From positions 62,001-126,000 of the forward strand of contig JAGFNK010000104.1 of assembly GCA_025769875.1 (NCBI GenBank): a stretch of 64,000 bases of DNA, given 5' to 3'. How positions within the stretch are numbered: position 1 is the first letter of the stretch; each line of letters opens with the position of its first letter. The DNA is from Russula earlei. Taxonomy: Eukaryota; Basidiomycota; Agaricomycetes; Russulales; Russulaceae. A program made the translations under genes and the position numbers. Below are positions 1 to 10,633 of this stretch, piece by piece. A model generated the notes under the pieces. The model was not told the origin of the DNA, ran no database searches, and worked only from the letters and a program-made list of their open reading frames with translations.

Positions 1-1386
1 GTGTGGGATCGTCGACTTGGGGTAGAACGATCGGATGGACCTGGTTGCCTGGGCCCGCAATAAGGATATTTTGGACGATCGGTTGCCGAAAGGGAAGAAC
101 ATATGACTCGGGTGGCAACACAGGGAATATGAACCCTCGAGATATCGATCGCGTAGGCTTCAGCCTCGTGGTCATCCGTGGTACAAATGAGGGTGATGTA
201 TTGGAGACCGTGACGTGTTGCGAAAGCACAGATAGCGGGAAAAAATGCTGACACGCGAAGGTCGCCTCTTCCGAATGGATCACAATTGACCCGTCGCATA
301 AGATACATGACCAGTTTGCCGTATTAGTCTGGAAACCCAATCGATCGGTCTGTCAGACCGAGATCCAAGTCATGGCAGTTCACTCACACATTGGATGGCC
401 GTATCTACAAACACATATTCTTCCTTGTTCCAGTCCAATAGCACGTACAGACCGATGCTGTTGAATCGACTTATCCAAACGAATCCTGCTAGTAAGCGTG
501 CTTCTGGATCCAGCAGGAACACATTCATAACGATCCCTAGCGTCTTGAACGATCGCAGGGTGGAGAAAGACGGATTAAGTTGCTCGTCAGAGTCCGACGT
601 CTGTTCTGGGAAGTGGATTTGCATGAGTTCGAATTGCATAACCTTCTCATCATCCCTAGAGAGGCATTCAAAACCGATATAGTCACAAGAAAGTGATTGG
701 GACAAGAATCGGAGACTCACTTTCCCCTCAGGACCTTCGCCATTGTAAAATATACGATCCGTCGTTCAAACTCGACTCGACACTTCCACAGTTCCCATCG
801 TTCTCCAGGGTTCCATTCGGCGATGCCAACATCCCGATGGACGTCCCAGCAAACTACCTTGCCGCTCTTTGTCGCGCAAAGCGTGTAACTTGCGGTGATT
901 GGGGAGAGCCAATCCACCTCTTCGTCTGGAGGCGTCCCGACGACCTTGTACCAGTATTTTGACGTTATTCCCCAACCCGTCGCATCGGAAGACTTTGCAA
1001 TCCCGTTAAGGGCTTCTTCGCCTTTGGGTACAAACGCGTTCAAAGCCGGTCGCGGCGTGCGTGTGAGCCAACCTCGTTCTAGCCGCGCAGCCCGATTCAC
1101 TACTTCGACGAGTTGATCCGTAGAAAGATCGGAAAGACGCTTGAAACCGTAAAGAGGGAGCGCACGGCATCGCCTCAGTAGACTGACGGCCAACTCCCGA
1201 TACACAGGGCGGGTGCGGATCGCGTATCGGAGGTGCTTGCACGTCTGCGGGAGGGCCATCATTGTATAACTGGAGCAGTAAAAAACGGCGACTACGCACT
1301 AATTGAAGAGCATAGATGTCTGCGAGGTCGAGATACTGTGCGATGGAGAGCAAGAGATCATACGGAATATTTTGCAGCGACGACAT
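1..1386 (-). CDS. F-box protein, stand-alone copy 1 (C-terminus beyond the window edge)
   Basis: Coding pieces on the minus strand are 1386-1300, 1244-721, 655-388 and 328-1, giving 402 visible residues with no stop. The start ATG (1384-1386) opens an F-box (MSSLQNIPYDLL...), completed across intron 1 (1299-1245) by TCKHLRY. F-box proteins bind SKP1 and bring substrates to SCF ubiquitin ligases. A blade-like stretch, SGKVVCWDVHRD, near residue 155 suggests a WD40-like or propeller-type substrate domain, though this is weak. Intron 2 is 720-656. Intron 3 is 387-329 and contains an in-frame TGA just after ELP, so it must be removed. Eight further copies or relics in the window share the exon plan. 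The first codons differ from the other copies (MSSL for MPVPSL). The 3' end lies outside the window. Confidence 0.82.
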
Positions 1387-3475
1387 GACGATCGAAAATA
1401 ATAGAATATGCGTGTTTGGTATACGATTGACCAGGGGGCGTTGTCGTTTATCTGTCTTTAATAAAGAAAAAAAAAATGGAAGAAAATGAAAACGAAAAAG
1501 GAATGGAAAGGGGAGGCGGCAAAGTGTGTTGACGAAGGATGGCGACAGGGAGGGAAAGTTGTGCTCACGCGGCCCGGTCTTTGTTACTTCGCCAGTGACA
1601 CTCCTCTCCGCGAACACGTTTGCCTAAAAGACCGTGGCCTGCAGCCCTCCTCCTTGCTTTTTCATGCGCTTTCAAGCTCGCTTTCAACGTTATTTTGTGC
1701 CCATCGAAAGGTCTTTACCAATTCTGGCCTTCATCAGAGTGGAATGATCTGCTAGTGACCGCCACGACCTTTCTGACCATCGGCGCGACCACAAGGTCCA
1801 AGTAATTCCAGGGGTGCCCTGTCGACAGCAGAGTCCGTTGACTTCCCCGTCTGCATATCCTCGTAATGGTCCCGTTGCCTTACTCGCGAGGACGGAACCC
1901 TCAGAGTAAACTGGCGATTGTATTTCGTCATTGAAATTAAAGAAACGACAGGTAAGAACGCCCAGAATATCCTCCGTTCCCTGCAACTGTTCCTCTGGAA
2001 CGTCTGATGGATGTTCTTCCCTTGGATTCACTCGGATCACTGTTCGCTGCATTCGTTCCACTTCACGAGTTAACACGTGTAGTCGACTTGTTCTCTTGGG
2101 CGGTTAAATCTCGAACTTGAAACACGTCTATTACAAACGGCTGGCCGTTGATCTCCATCTGTTCAAATTTCGTCATTCCAGCTGATGCTTACACCTGCAA
2201 GCGTACGGTACTGTAGCACATAGTACTTGCGTATACTATGTTGAATTCTTCAACAACTCCACCAATCGAGGTGGGCGCATAATCCGGTTTCTGTGATGGC
2301 CATTGCAATTTATTATAGAATGGGATCTGCCTCCAGCCCTATGTCCAATTGACGTAGTCCGGTATAATGGTCAGAAACCGAGTCTGGCTCTGGCCTTCTT
2401 GATTGTTCCTCGGGTGCGAGGAGAACGTTGCGGCGCTGCTAGATCTCATAGATGTGATGCGAACGCGACCCGCGTATATGAGCGGTTTCCGAATTTACAA
2501 GCCCACTCACACCAGCGCTATTCTTCCCCAACATCACTTGTGCTACGAGGGTGGTCGTAAGTTGGTCGTAAGGGATTGATCGGGGTCTCATGCTGGTGTG
2601 CTCGGTGTGAAGGGGTTATTGGATTAGCTACACCATAGAACCTTGTGCTGCATTTGCCACACACAAGTCCGTGGTAGAGAAATAACAGAATAACTGTCTA
2701 TCACCATGGAAGAAGGGCGGAACAGATATCCAATGCCCCATGGCCCTAACAAACTTGGAAGGGCAAATAGATTGATGCCTTTCCAGGATGAGTTCCGACG
2801 TACGTACAACTAAAAGGTGCAGTTGAGATCGTTGGAAACGGAGCAATACAGCCGATCATGTGTTTATCATCGAGGCTCGATATTATTGCACGCATTGATA
2901 TCTGATACGGTCACAAAGAGGTCCCCGAAGCACGGGTGTTCGCTACGTTAATGGGACAGCATTGGTCATTGGCACCGGCTTCCAATCTCCTGGAAGCAAT
3001 AAAGCAGTATCACGAGTTACGGCCAAAAGGGAAATGCGTGTGAAGACACTAAGAAATGCAATGCGAGTTGGTCGACGATTTCAAGGAAGAGCCTGAGAAA
3101 GAAAAGATTTCAGTATTCGTTGTGTACAAGTGTGATCAAGCAATTGATCGTCCAAGGTGTGGGGTCGATAGAATTGAAAGGGCAGGGGAGGCCATCGAAC
3201 ACGGGAGTGAGTGTACGACGGGCGGCAATTGTTGTGCGATTACGATGGAGGTTACGTCAAGTTCCTTTCTCGAATGATGGCGTGTTTTCTGGGGGTAGCG
3301 AATGGTGACGACACACAACGCGATCCGACCCGAGGACTTTAGAGACGGCTGCGCAGAACGCTAGGGTGTTGTTGATAATAAGAACAAGAGGGAGTGTCAA
3401 ACCACGGGTGAAAATGTCAAAATACAGGGTCGGGTGCGGGTAACGTCGGAACACCGTCGTTTAATTTCAACACCG
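1387..3475. other. Intergenic, no supported gene
   Basis: This holds the 5' flank of F-box copy 1 and the space before INO1. A minus-strand frame of 128 codons (2076-1690) has no recognisable domain and no splice-supported extension. The stretch near 1707 resembles the promoter-proximal block seen upstream of the other stand-alone F-box genes only weakly. Nothing else is recognised. Confidence 0.5.
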
Positions 3476-3706
3476 TTTTTTTTTTTTTTTTTTTTTTTTT
3501 CACTCGAACCCTCACAACGTTCACTACACCCGCTTCGCCTATAAATACCCCCGGATTCGCCTGATCTTTCTCGACCCACATTCATCGAGGCACCGTCCTA
3601 CCCGTGTATGTACTCAAACCAACTGGGAAGCACCCACAACCCTCACAGAGGCTTTAAACACACGGCTGCCCCATCCCTCTCTTCTCATTGAGTTGATTTA
3701 AAACCC
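3476..3706 (+). promoter_or_regulatory. INO1 promoter: 25-nt T tract and TATA box
   Basis: A run of 25 T (3476-3500) is followed by TATAAATA at 3540-3547, about 160 nt before the INO1 start codon at 3707. Poly-T tracts of this kind commonly keep fungal promoters open. No clear inositol-responsive element (yeast ICRE type) was found by eye. Confidence 0.55.
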
Positions 3707-5576
3707 ATGGCTCCTAACACTACTCCTTCCTCTGGAAACGCGAGTCCTACTGCATCCGTTCTCGACATGCCCCTCGTTTCCCCTGTTCACCCCACTGCAG
3801 CTCGCCGACCGACCGACGCGATCACCGTTCAAGGCGAGAATACCATCTACACGGATGAGTATATCACGTCCAAGTTCCACAACCGTGGTGCAGACGTCGT
3901 CACTCAGGAAGGCGGTCGATATGTGATTAAACCGACCGTCACCCCATTCGAGTTCAGGACACAGCGCAAGGTCCCAAGGACTGGGCATGTGGTTTCACGG
4001 CCATGTCACTCGGTTTAATATTGACGCCATCCTTTAGCTTGATGCTCATTGGCATGGGGGGCAACAACGGCACCACACTAGTCGCGACCATCCTTGCTAA
4101 CCGTCACAACATTGCGTGGCATACCAAATCCACTATTCAACAGCCCAACTATATTGGCTCGCTTCTTCGCGCTAGCACAATTCGCCTCGGCCTTGATGCG
4201 ACTGGAAGGGATGTTTACGCGCCTCTCTCCGATCTTCTGCCGATGGTCCACCCCAATGATCTCGTGCTAGGTGGTTGGGACATCTCTGGCCTTCCCCTCG
4301 ATGCTGCGATGAAGCGTGCGGCCGTTCTCGAGTGGGACCTCCAACGCCAAGTCGCGCCTTACATGAAGCAGCTTGGCGCACCTCTGCCTTCCATCTATTA
4401 CCCAGACTATATCGCCGCCAATCAAGAGGAACGTGCCGATAACGTTATTCCTGGCACCGACAAGGGTGCCCATCTCGAGCAAATCCGCAAAGATATTCGC
4501 GACTTCAAGGCTGCTAATAACCTTGACCAGGTCATCGTTTTCTGGACTGCAAATACCGAGCGATACAGCGAGATCATTCCTGGCGTTAATGATACTGCCG
4601 AGGCGATTCTTGCATCGATCAAACATTCACACGAGGAGGTCGCACCCAGCACTGTCTTCGCCGTCGCCTCCATCCTAGAAGGTGCTCCTTTCATCAACGG
4701 CGCACCCCAGAACACTTTCGTCCCTGGTGTCGTCGAACTCGCAGAGCAGCACAAGTCGTTTATTGGTGGTGACGACCTCAAGTCGGGTCAGACGAAGCTC
4801 AAGAGCGTCCTGGCGGAGTTCCTCGTGAATGCTGGGATCAAGCCACTCTCCATCGCTAGCTACAATCATCTTGGCAACAACGACGGGCACAATCTTAGCT
4901 CCCAGCGTCAGTTCCGTAGCAAGGAGATCTCGAAGAGCAGCGTTGTCGATGACATGGTTGCGGCTAATCACCTGCTATATAAGACCAAGGCCGAGGTTGA
5001 GGCTCAGCAAGGTACGATCTATCAAATTTCCTTCGGTTAGATTACGTGCTCATACCGGTTCCAGGCGGTTCTACCGGCAAAAATGATAAAGACCTCAAGG
5101 GTGAGCACCCCGACCACGTTGTCGTCATCAAATATGTGCCTGCTGTCGGGGACTCGAAGCGTGCCATCGATGAGTATTACTCGGAGATTATGGGCGGTGG
5201 CCGGTCTACCATCAATATCTTTAACGAATGCGAGGACTCGCTGCTTGCCACGCCGCTCATTCTTGATCTGACTATCCTGGCTGAGCTGCTGACGCGCATC
5301 AACTACCGTGAACTCTCCGATGTCGCGGATGGCGAGTTCAAACCGTTGTATCCCGTGCTCAGTTTGCTCTCGTACATGTTGAAGGCCCCGCTCGTCAAGC
5401 CTGGTGTGTACATCCTTTGTTTTCTTGCACGTCGGATATTTAACAAACGGCTATGAGCAGGCACGGACGTTGTGAACTCACTCTCGCGCCAACGCAACGC
5501 ACTCGAGACGTTCCTTAAAGCGTGCATCGGTCTTGAAGGCAGCTCTGATTTGCTGTTGGAGACCCGTATCTGGTAA
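3707..5576 (+). CDS. INO1: Inositol-3-phosphate synthase (myo-inositol-1-phosphate synthase)
   Basis: Converts glucose 6-phosphate to 1D-myo-inositol 3-phosphate with bound NAD, the first committed step of inositol and phosphatidylinositol synthesis in the cytosol. Exons are 3707-3984, 4038-5011, 5065-5403 and 5461-5576, giving 568 aa; the family is usually 510-560. The NAD-binding loop [10 protein letters not shown] is at residues 97-106, followed by family blocks [32 protein letters not shown] and [10 protein letters not shown], with [14 protein letters not shown] in exon 3. All phases agree and the frame ends in TRIW and a stop. Intron 1 (3985-4037) appears to use a GC donor (GCATGT); with it the conserved join TG-LMLIG is restored, while the unspliced frame ends at 4018. 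Introns 2 and 3 are normal GT-AG. A 25-T tract and TATA box precede the gene. Single copy here and apparently intact. Confidence 0.96.
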
Positions 5577-5834
5577 ATGGGGGCGTGGAGATTGGATTGT
5601 GATATCACATTGTTTTTGCCTCGGATGCCGTGAATTGTCACGAAGATTGGGTTCTCAACAACCCAATGAATGAATAGATTTGTCATGTTGTCACTCGTCA
5701 CGTGTATTGTGACGGACGCGTTATGATGGTTCGAGAGCTTATTAAGCTTATCTCAAAGGGATGCCGTGAATGAATTGATGGCAGCGAAATATGCTCACAC
5801 GAGTAGCACTCGGCTTGCCTTTGTCTCGTCTCTC
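5577..5834. other. Intergenic, INO1 3' end to BTB gene
   Basis: Short spacer. A small hairpin is possible near 5648-5667 (TTGGGTT and AACCCAA arms). In-frame ATGs at 5766 and 5778 precede the chosen BTB start. Confidence 0.4.
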
Positions 5835-7274
5835 ATGGCACCACCACATATAGTCTCTTGGGCAGGCAATGAACCTCCCCTCTCACCGCTTTCAACAACT
5901 ACCGCATCAGTCGTCTCAATTGACTCCATCACCTCCGACACATCCTTGACTATTCCCGAGTCCTCTCATCCCACCTTGTCTCAGGTCAAGTCCATAAACG
6001 TCCCCACCATCCTAGGATACAGGGGGGAATCCGGTGTGCAGCCCGCACGGGGTGACCCTTTCACACGTCATGACAAATATTACTTCAAGGATGGAAATAT
6101 TACTTTTTTGGTGAGTTCACGTCAGGTCGTGCATCGCTTAGCTTACAGTTCCATACAAGGTTGATGGCACCCTCTACTGTGTCCACAGATATTTCTTCGG
6201 TCGAGACTCGACTTACTTCTCCACCAGACTCGACCACCTCGGCATTCGCGAGCACGAAGCCCTGTCCATCATCGTATCGTTAGCGGACGTAGAACGCAAG
6301 GATTTCGAGGCATTCCTTTCCGTCTTATATCCAGAGTAGGTCGGAAATCGGACTGCTCCCTCCATCGTCGTATTCTTATCGAGGTGTGCGCATCCGCCAG
6401 TGATTTCGAAGAGCATGGCCTCTCGTATGAACAGTGGAAGTCTGTACTCCACCTTTCTACGCGCTGGGGTTTCGCTTCGATCCGCAAGCTGGCCTTGAGG
6501 ACCATCAACCCCCCAACGCCGTTTGACCAGCTCCTGCTCGCCCGCTCCTACTCAATAGACGACTGGGTCCTGCCTGCCTTGGCTGCGCTGTGTGAGAGGA
6601 CGGTGCCACTGAGCCTCAACGAGGCACGTCTGATGAGCGTCGAAGACGTTGTGCTGGTCACCACCGTACGGGAAGACATCCGCCACCACGCGCTTCAAGT
6701 CGACCCGGACGAGATCCCGCACTGCATAGTGGCCGTGCAAGCTGGGATGCACGCCGTAGCCGCCGGTTCAAGCGCTTTCACACCTCCGGATGGCGGCGCA
6801 AAGAGCGAAACGCCCACGAGCCCATCGACTTCTGATGGAAGGGAACGGAGCGCCCGCTCGACGACCGCCGAAGCAAACGACGTGGGCGCCGGTGAAGAGG
6901 AGGGCGACGCAAAGATGGGGGTGGCACTGTCACCCGTGGATGTGAGACGGGCGCGTGGAAAGGGAGACGACACAGGCGGCGTCGTTCTCCCTGGCAGCAG
7001 TCTGGGTGCAGATGCGGTTCGGTCTACCGAAAAGTCATCCAGGCCGACCTCGGCTTGGGGGAAAATTCTCGTCGTGCCGTCCCCGACGCTCTGTCACGCG
7101 CCCTGCTCTCCGGCTTGGGGCTACAATCCAGCCGAACCGATGGGGCATCACGACCCCTCGAGGTGGCGCAATCTCGGCGCGAAGTTGGCGCGCAGTCCTA
7201 GTCCGGCACCCGTCGCAGCTGCGCGCTTTGGAGATAACGCGCCACAGTGGGGTCCCTTTGGTGGGAGCGCCTGA
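5835..7274 (+). CDS. BTB/POZ domain protein without MIF4G (ancestral-type paralogue)
   Basis: Exons are 5835-6110, 6160-6335 and 6401-7274, giving 441 aa. The BTB fold begins with YYFKDGNITFL, continues VDGTLYCVHRYFFGRDS and SLADVERKDFEAFLSVLYP, and ends in helices around LSYEQWKSVLHLSTRWGF. BTB domains dimerise and often recruit CUL3; this lineage is heavily expanded in mushroom genomes. Both introns sit exactly where they do in the BTB part of the fusion genes (TFL/VDG and LYP/xDF). After about residue 270 the tail is low-complexity and proline/glycine rich, with no eIF4G-like sequence. The start at 5835 is chosen because its context (TCTCATG) and exon length match the fusion copies; an in-frame ATG at 5766 would add 23 residues. 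The second acceptor is AAG, less usual. Function beyond BTB is unknown. Confidence 0.85.
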
Positions 7275-8649
7275 CGGATCGGAACCTATCATGGGCGGTC
7301 ACGCATTGTCATGAAGTCGCAAATGAAGTTTGATGTATCGTTGGTTGCCATCTGGCAGTGTAAGCTAGATCACTCGAGTGTTGGGACATCTATCTCCTCG
7401 TCTTGTAAATTTCAGTCATAGTGTACATTGAGTCAACATCTGATCGAAAATTTCCGTGTACGGTTAAGCGCTATGCGCGTGCGCTGCCGTCGTCGAGTGG
7501 CACGTCTCGGTGCATGTGCTTCACATGTGGCTGGTGGTGCAGCATATGATCCCTGCTGCCACCGCCTTCAGCGTCATTGTTGACGTGTGATCGTTGCTGT
7601 GACCATCGTCTGGCCATCCATTCCGTTGTGTGGATTACGCATGCGTGTCCTTTTGTCTTTTCCTAAGAATCAAGTCCGTGTTTGTGGCCAGCGTGAGGGA
7701 AAACGGCACCTGGCTGCAGAACCCGCGGATGTCCGATGTAAAGGGACGGGGCATTAACGCACAGCCTGTTAATGTTGATCCGAAATCACCGTGGTGGAAA
7801 GCTTTAGCCCTGAATCGTAGTTACACGCGGGACGAGAAGATAGTCGAGATGGAGCGGAGGACCTATTTTTTTCCGGCAAGCGCGCTGACCAGTCATGACT
7901 GATCGAACGTGGTGGTTCTTGAGGTGTAAACAACAACCATGTTCGACAAGTCAGGGCTGCTGACACGAGTCCGCCGCCACCGAACGCAAAGGGACCGAAC
8001 GGCCGGGCCCATGCTCATTGCTCACGTTGCGAGTCCAGTACGAGCTCGCGCCTCGAAACGGGCTTTTCAGAGGAGATTTTGTGCCACCCCCCATCCGCGT
8101 GAAAGAGGGGGAACCGATCGCTCTCCGTTCGAATTACGCAAGTCGTTTTTTTTTTTTTTTGCGAACGATGCTCGGTGACGGCGATCTCGCCGATGACGGT
8201 CAGAGCGCCGTTCAGTCAGCAGGCTGTCGTACGACCTCGCGACCCCCATCACCGTCCCACTCCCGACGGCCGCGAGGTGGGTGCCGCCGTACGAGGGACG
8301 GGCGCGAGCGCCACCACCTTCGCGTCGACTGTCTGCCTGCGCGCGCGCGATGGCTGAGCTGACGTCGGGGGGGTTCGTGCGCGGCATCCGCCCTTGCGAA
8401 ACGCTTACTTCGTCATCACGCTCTGCACCGTGTGTTGTCTCTCGAGGTCACCTCCCTGGTCTTTGTCTTTCATTTTTGAGGTGGTCTTCCCTTTCGTGCG
8501 TGCGGCCGTGCAAAAGGTCATTGATCGTGACTCGTTGCTTGTGGACCGTTCTCGTGTTGCTTCTCGTCTTTTCCCGTCGTTTTTGTCGCGCGTCGCGCTG
8601 AGGGGAAGTGCTGAGGTCAGGTGCTGTCGAACCTCGAGCTCGAACGAAC
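7275..8649. other. Intergenic, no supported gene
   Basis: GC-rich, with several overlapping short frames on both strands that show no domain. A T-run occurs near 8145-8160. Nothing recognisable. Confidence 0.45.
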
Positions 8650-8800
8650 CGATCATGATGGAATACATTCACAAAATACAAGACGACGGAATTAAGGAAC
8701 GCGGGCGAGCCATTCGGCTGCTACCAGGACTTCGGGCGTGGGTCACGTGGGTCACTAATTGACCAGGACGGCCAAAGTGAAGACCAAAAAACGAACGTTC
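8650..8800 (+). pseudogene. Decayed MIF4G (eIF4G) fragment
   Basis: The DNA at about 8654-8720 matches the MIF4G segment of the fusion genes that encodes MMEQISHNIQDDGI and the following GEPF. After a gap it matches the CQEDFERGW segment (about 8722-8745), and after another gap the AKVKT segment (about 8770-8785). The order is the same as in the fusion genes, with two large internal deletions and no usable frame. It lies 1.4 kb downstream of the simple BTB gene and on the same strand, the relative position MIF4G has in the chimeras. It is either a remnant of an old BTB-MIF4G arrangement or an independent scrap of eIF4G. Confidence 0.65.
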
Positions 8801-9468
8801 GGGTTGATGAGATCGCGGTGACGGTGAGGACGACGAGTGCGCTTGGGGGCGGTAACTTCCGAAATGTGTTCCTTTATATGGTATTTTTGGCTCGGAACAG
8901 CTTCTGAGTTTGAAGTGAGCTAGACTTATTGGATACGGGCCTGGGAGTCTAAAATGGGAGCTAGTACGGATACGGACATTAAATTTCAAAGATGACGTGC
9001 CAAGATGTGCCCATACATACACCCCTTGGTTCCCTAATTGAGTGGAACTCTTTGGCATTGTATATAAACAAGGGCGCCAGGGATGCCCTGGTATATATAC
9101 CTCCCCCCGTTCTGGCTGGTATAGCTATACTATCTCAAAGCACTAATATCTTATCTTTTCCCCCCTCTTCTCATACCTCTGGAAGGTCACCCTTGTTTAG
9201 GTGGTGATATATGCTCCTTCATTGAACTAACATCCCACTCATAGTATGACTTTGCCGAATGCGATGTCTTTGTCTATGTTGCACGCGTCACGTTTTCAGT
9301 TCTCAGTCATGTGATTCGAGCAGTTTGACCCACAAAAGTCTTTTGACCCAACCCACATGTCCGTGGGAATATCAGGGTCTACCTCACTCCCCAAGCACGC
9401 CCCATTACACATCAACGCAATCATAGACAGCACTATTCCACTTTTCAGTTGCCCTCTTAGGCCCAAAG
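8801..9468. other. Intergenic upstream of small membrane protein gene
   Basis: TATA-like stretches occur at 9060-9066 and 9091-9098, with a small palindrome (CCAGGG...CCCTGG) between them, about 370-400 nt before the next ATG. No gene is seen. Confidence 0.4.
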
Positions 9469-10103
9469 ATGCGCTTCCTTGATATCTTCAGTCTCATCCT
9501 TGCCATCCTCGGAACTTATGGCATCTTTGTTGCGCTTCGATTTCTCCTTCCTCGAAATTACATTTCTGTTGTTTCAACGGAGCTGAACGAAGCAGAGATA
9601 CTTCTCAACCACTTGGTGGCCAACAATGTTATTCCCAATGGGAGCGATCACAGGAATGATTTGGCAATGTATGAAGATGATTGATAAATTTCCATTGCCT
9701 CGCTGACTGAGACAGTCTTCACAACGAATATTTACGGATGCGTACGGAGAGCCATCGATCTCCTGGTTTTTTCCCACAGCTTCGGCTTACTTTCCTGTGC
9801 GGCCTGACTTACAGGCTGTATGATCTCTCTTCTCGAATTGGTGGTTTTCAGCGGGAGGTCGAGGTTCGCCAGTTCGCCTTGTGATCTATGCACTTAATGA
9901 CAAGGGTTTCGCAGCTGGCGGTCGGCGAACGACAATTTATATCCCTGACCACTGCACAGAGTGGGACTACCACCGCATTGCCTGCTTCCGCAACCAGTAA
10001 GCAACCAGACTTCCAGGCAGTAGATCGATGGACATTCACATCTTTGTTTGTTTCAGTCATGTCCGTTCCCACACTTGTCATCGCTGCACCTGCCACGGTT
10101 TAG
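9469..10103 (+). CDS. Small single-helix membrane protein, three exons, function unknown
   Basis: Proposed exons are 9469-9668, 9716-9857 and 9915-10103, giving 176 aa. The N-terminus is a hydrophobic helix (FSLILAILGTYGIFVALRFL, residues 6-25), then a basic/proline turn LLPRNY. Splicing out 9669-9715 (GTATGA...GACAG) joins DLAI to LHNEYLRMRTESHRSPGFF, and the frame continues PQLRLTFLCGLTYRLYDLSSRI. From memory of mushroom proteins, short proteins with this layout (one helix, MRTESHRSPG-like block, GLT-RL-DLSSRI block) are recurrent and uncharacterised. The second intron (9858-9914) is less certain. The unspliced first exon runs into a stop after DD at 9684. It probably sits in a membrane with a helical cytosolic part. 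No partner is evident from the neighbours. Confidence 0.5.
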
Positions 10104-10633
10104 GGTCCAATTAACCCTTAGATCCTATGTCGCATCTCGCATCCAACAGCACGTCACGAACAGCGCTACTGGTGCTCCCTTGGTTTCTTGGTTATTCGTT
10201 GTTACTTGCTCTCTGTATGATTACCATGCAGTGTGTTTTCTTGGAAAATCGTTTCCTAGTTGTCTTGCATCTCAATGATCAAGTGACTCAATCCGCGCGG
10301 ATGCTTCCCGAGATCATTGTTTTATACATGGCGTGGTTGTTGTAGGCAGGCTAATTAAGCGTCTCGGGATGATTTTATTTTTTAAGAGCTTTTACAAGCT
10401 CCCCACGGTAGCGCGTAAAGGTCATGAAACTCATAAGCAAAAATCGTCGTCATACCTGTCGCAGGGCCACGGGCCACGGGTTGATAGGTTGCGTGCACTA
10501 AATGTACAACACGATTCGTTCGTTTGACTACACATAAATTTGCATTCGGAACGAGAGACTGTACGTTTCGCGATGAGATGCCTGGGTGCATGAACAAAGA
10601 GAAACTTGGTCCAAACAAGCAGGATCAGACGGG
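10104..10633. other. Intergenic, 3' flank of F-box pseudogene
   Basis: Contains the 3' flank of the decayed F-box gene. No gene is supported. Confidence 0.4.

Noticed and set aside
1690..2076. Minus-strand frame of 128 codons upstream of F-box copy 1
   Set aside because: No domain, no splice-supported extension and no second copy; kept only as a note.
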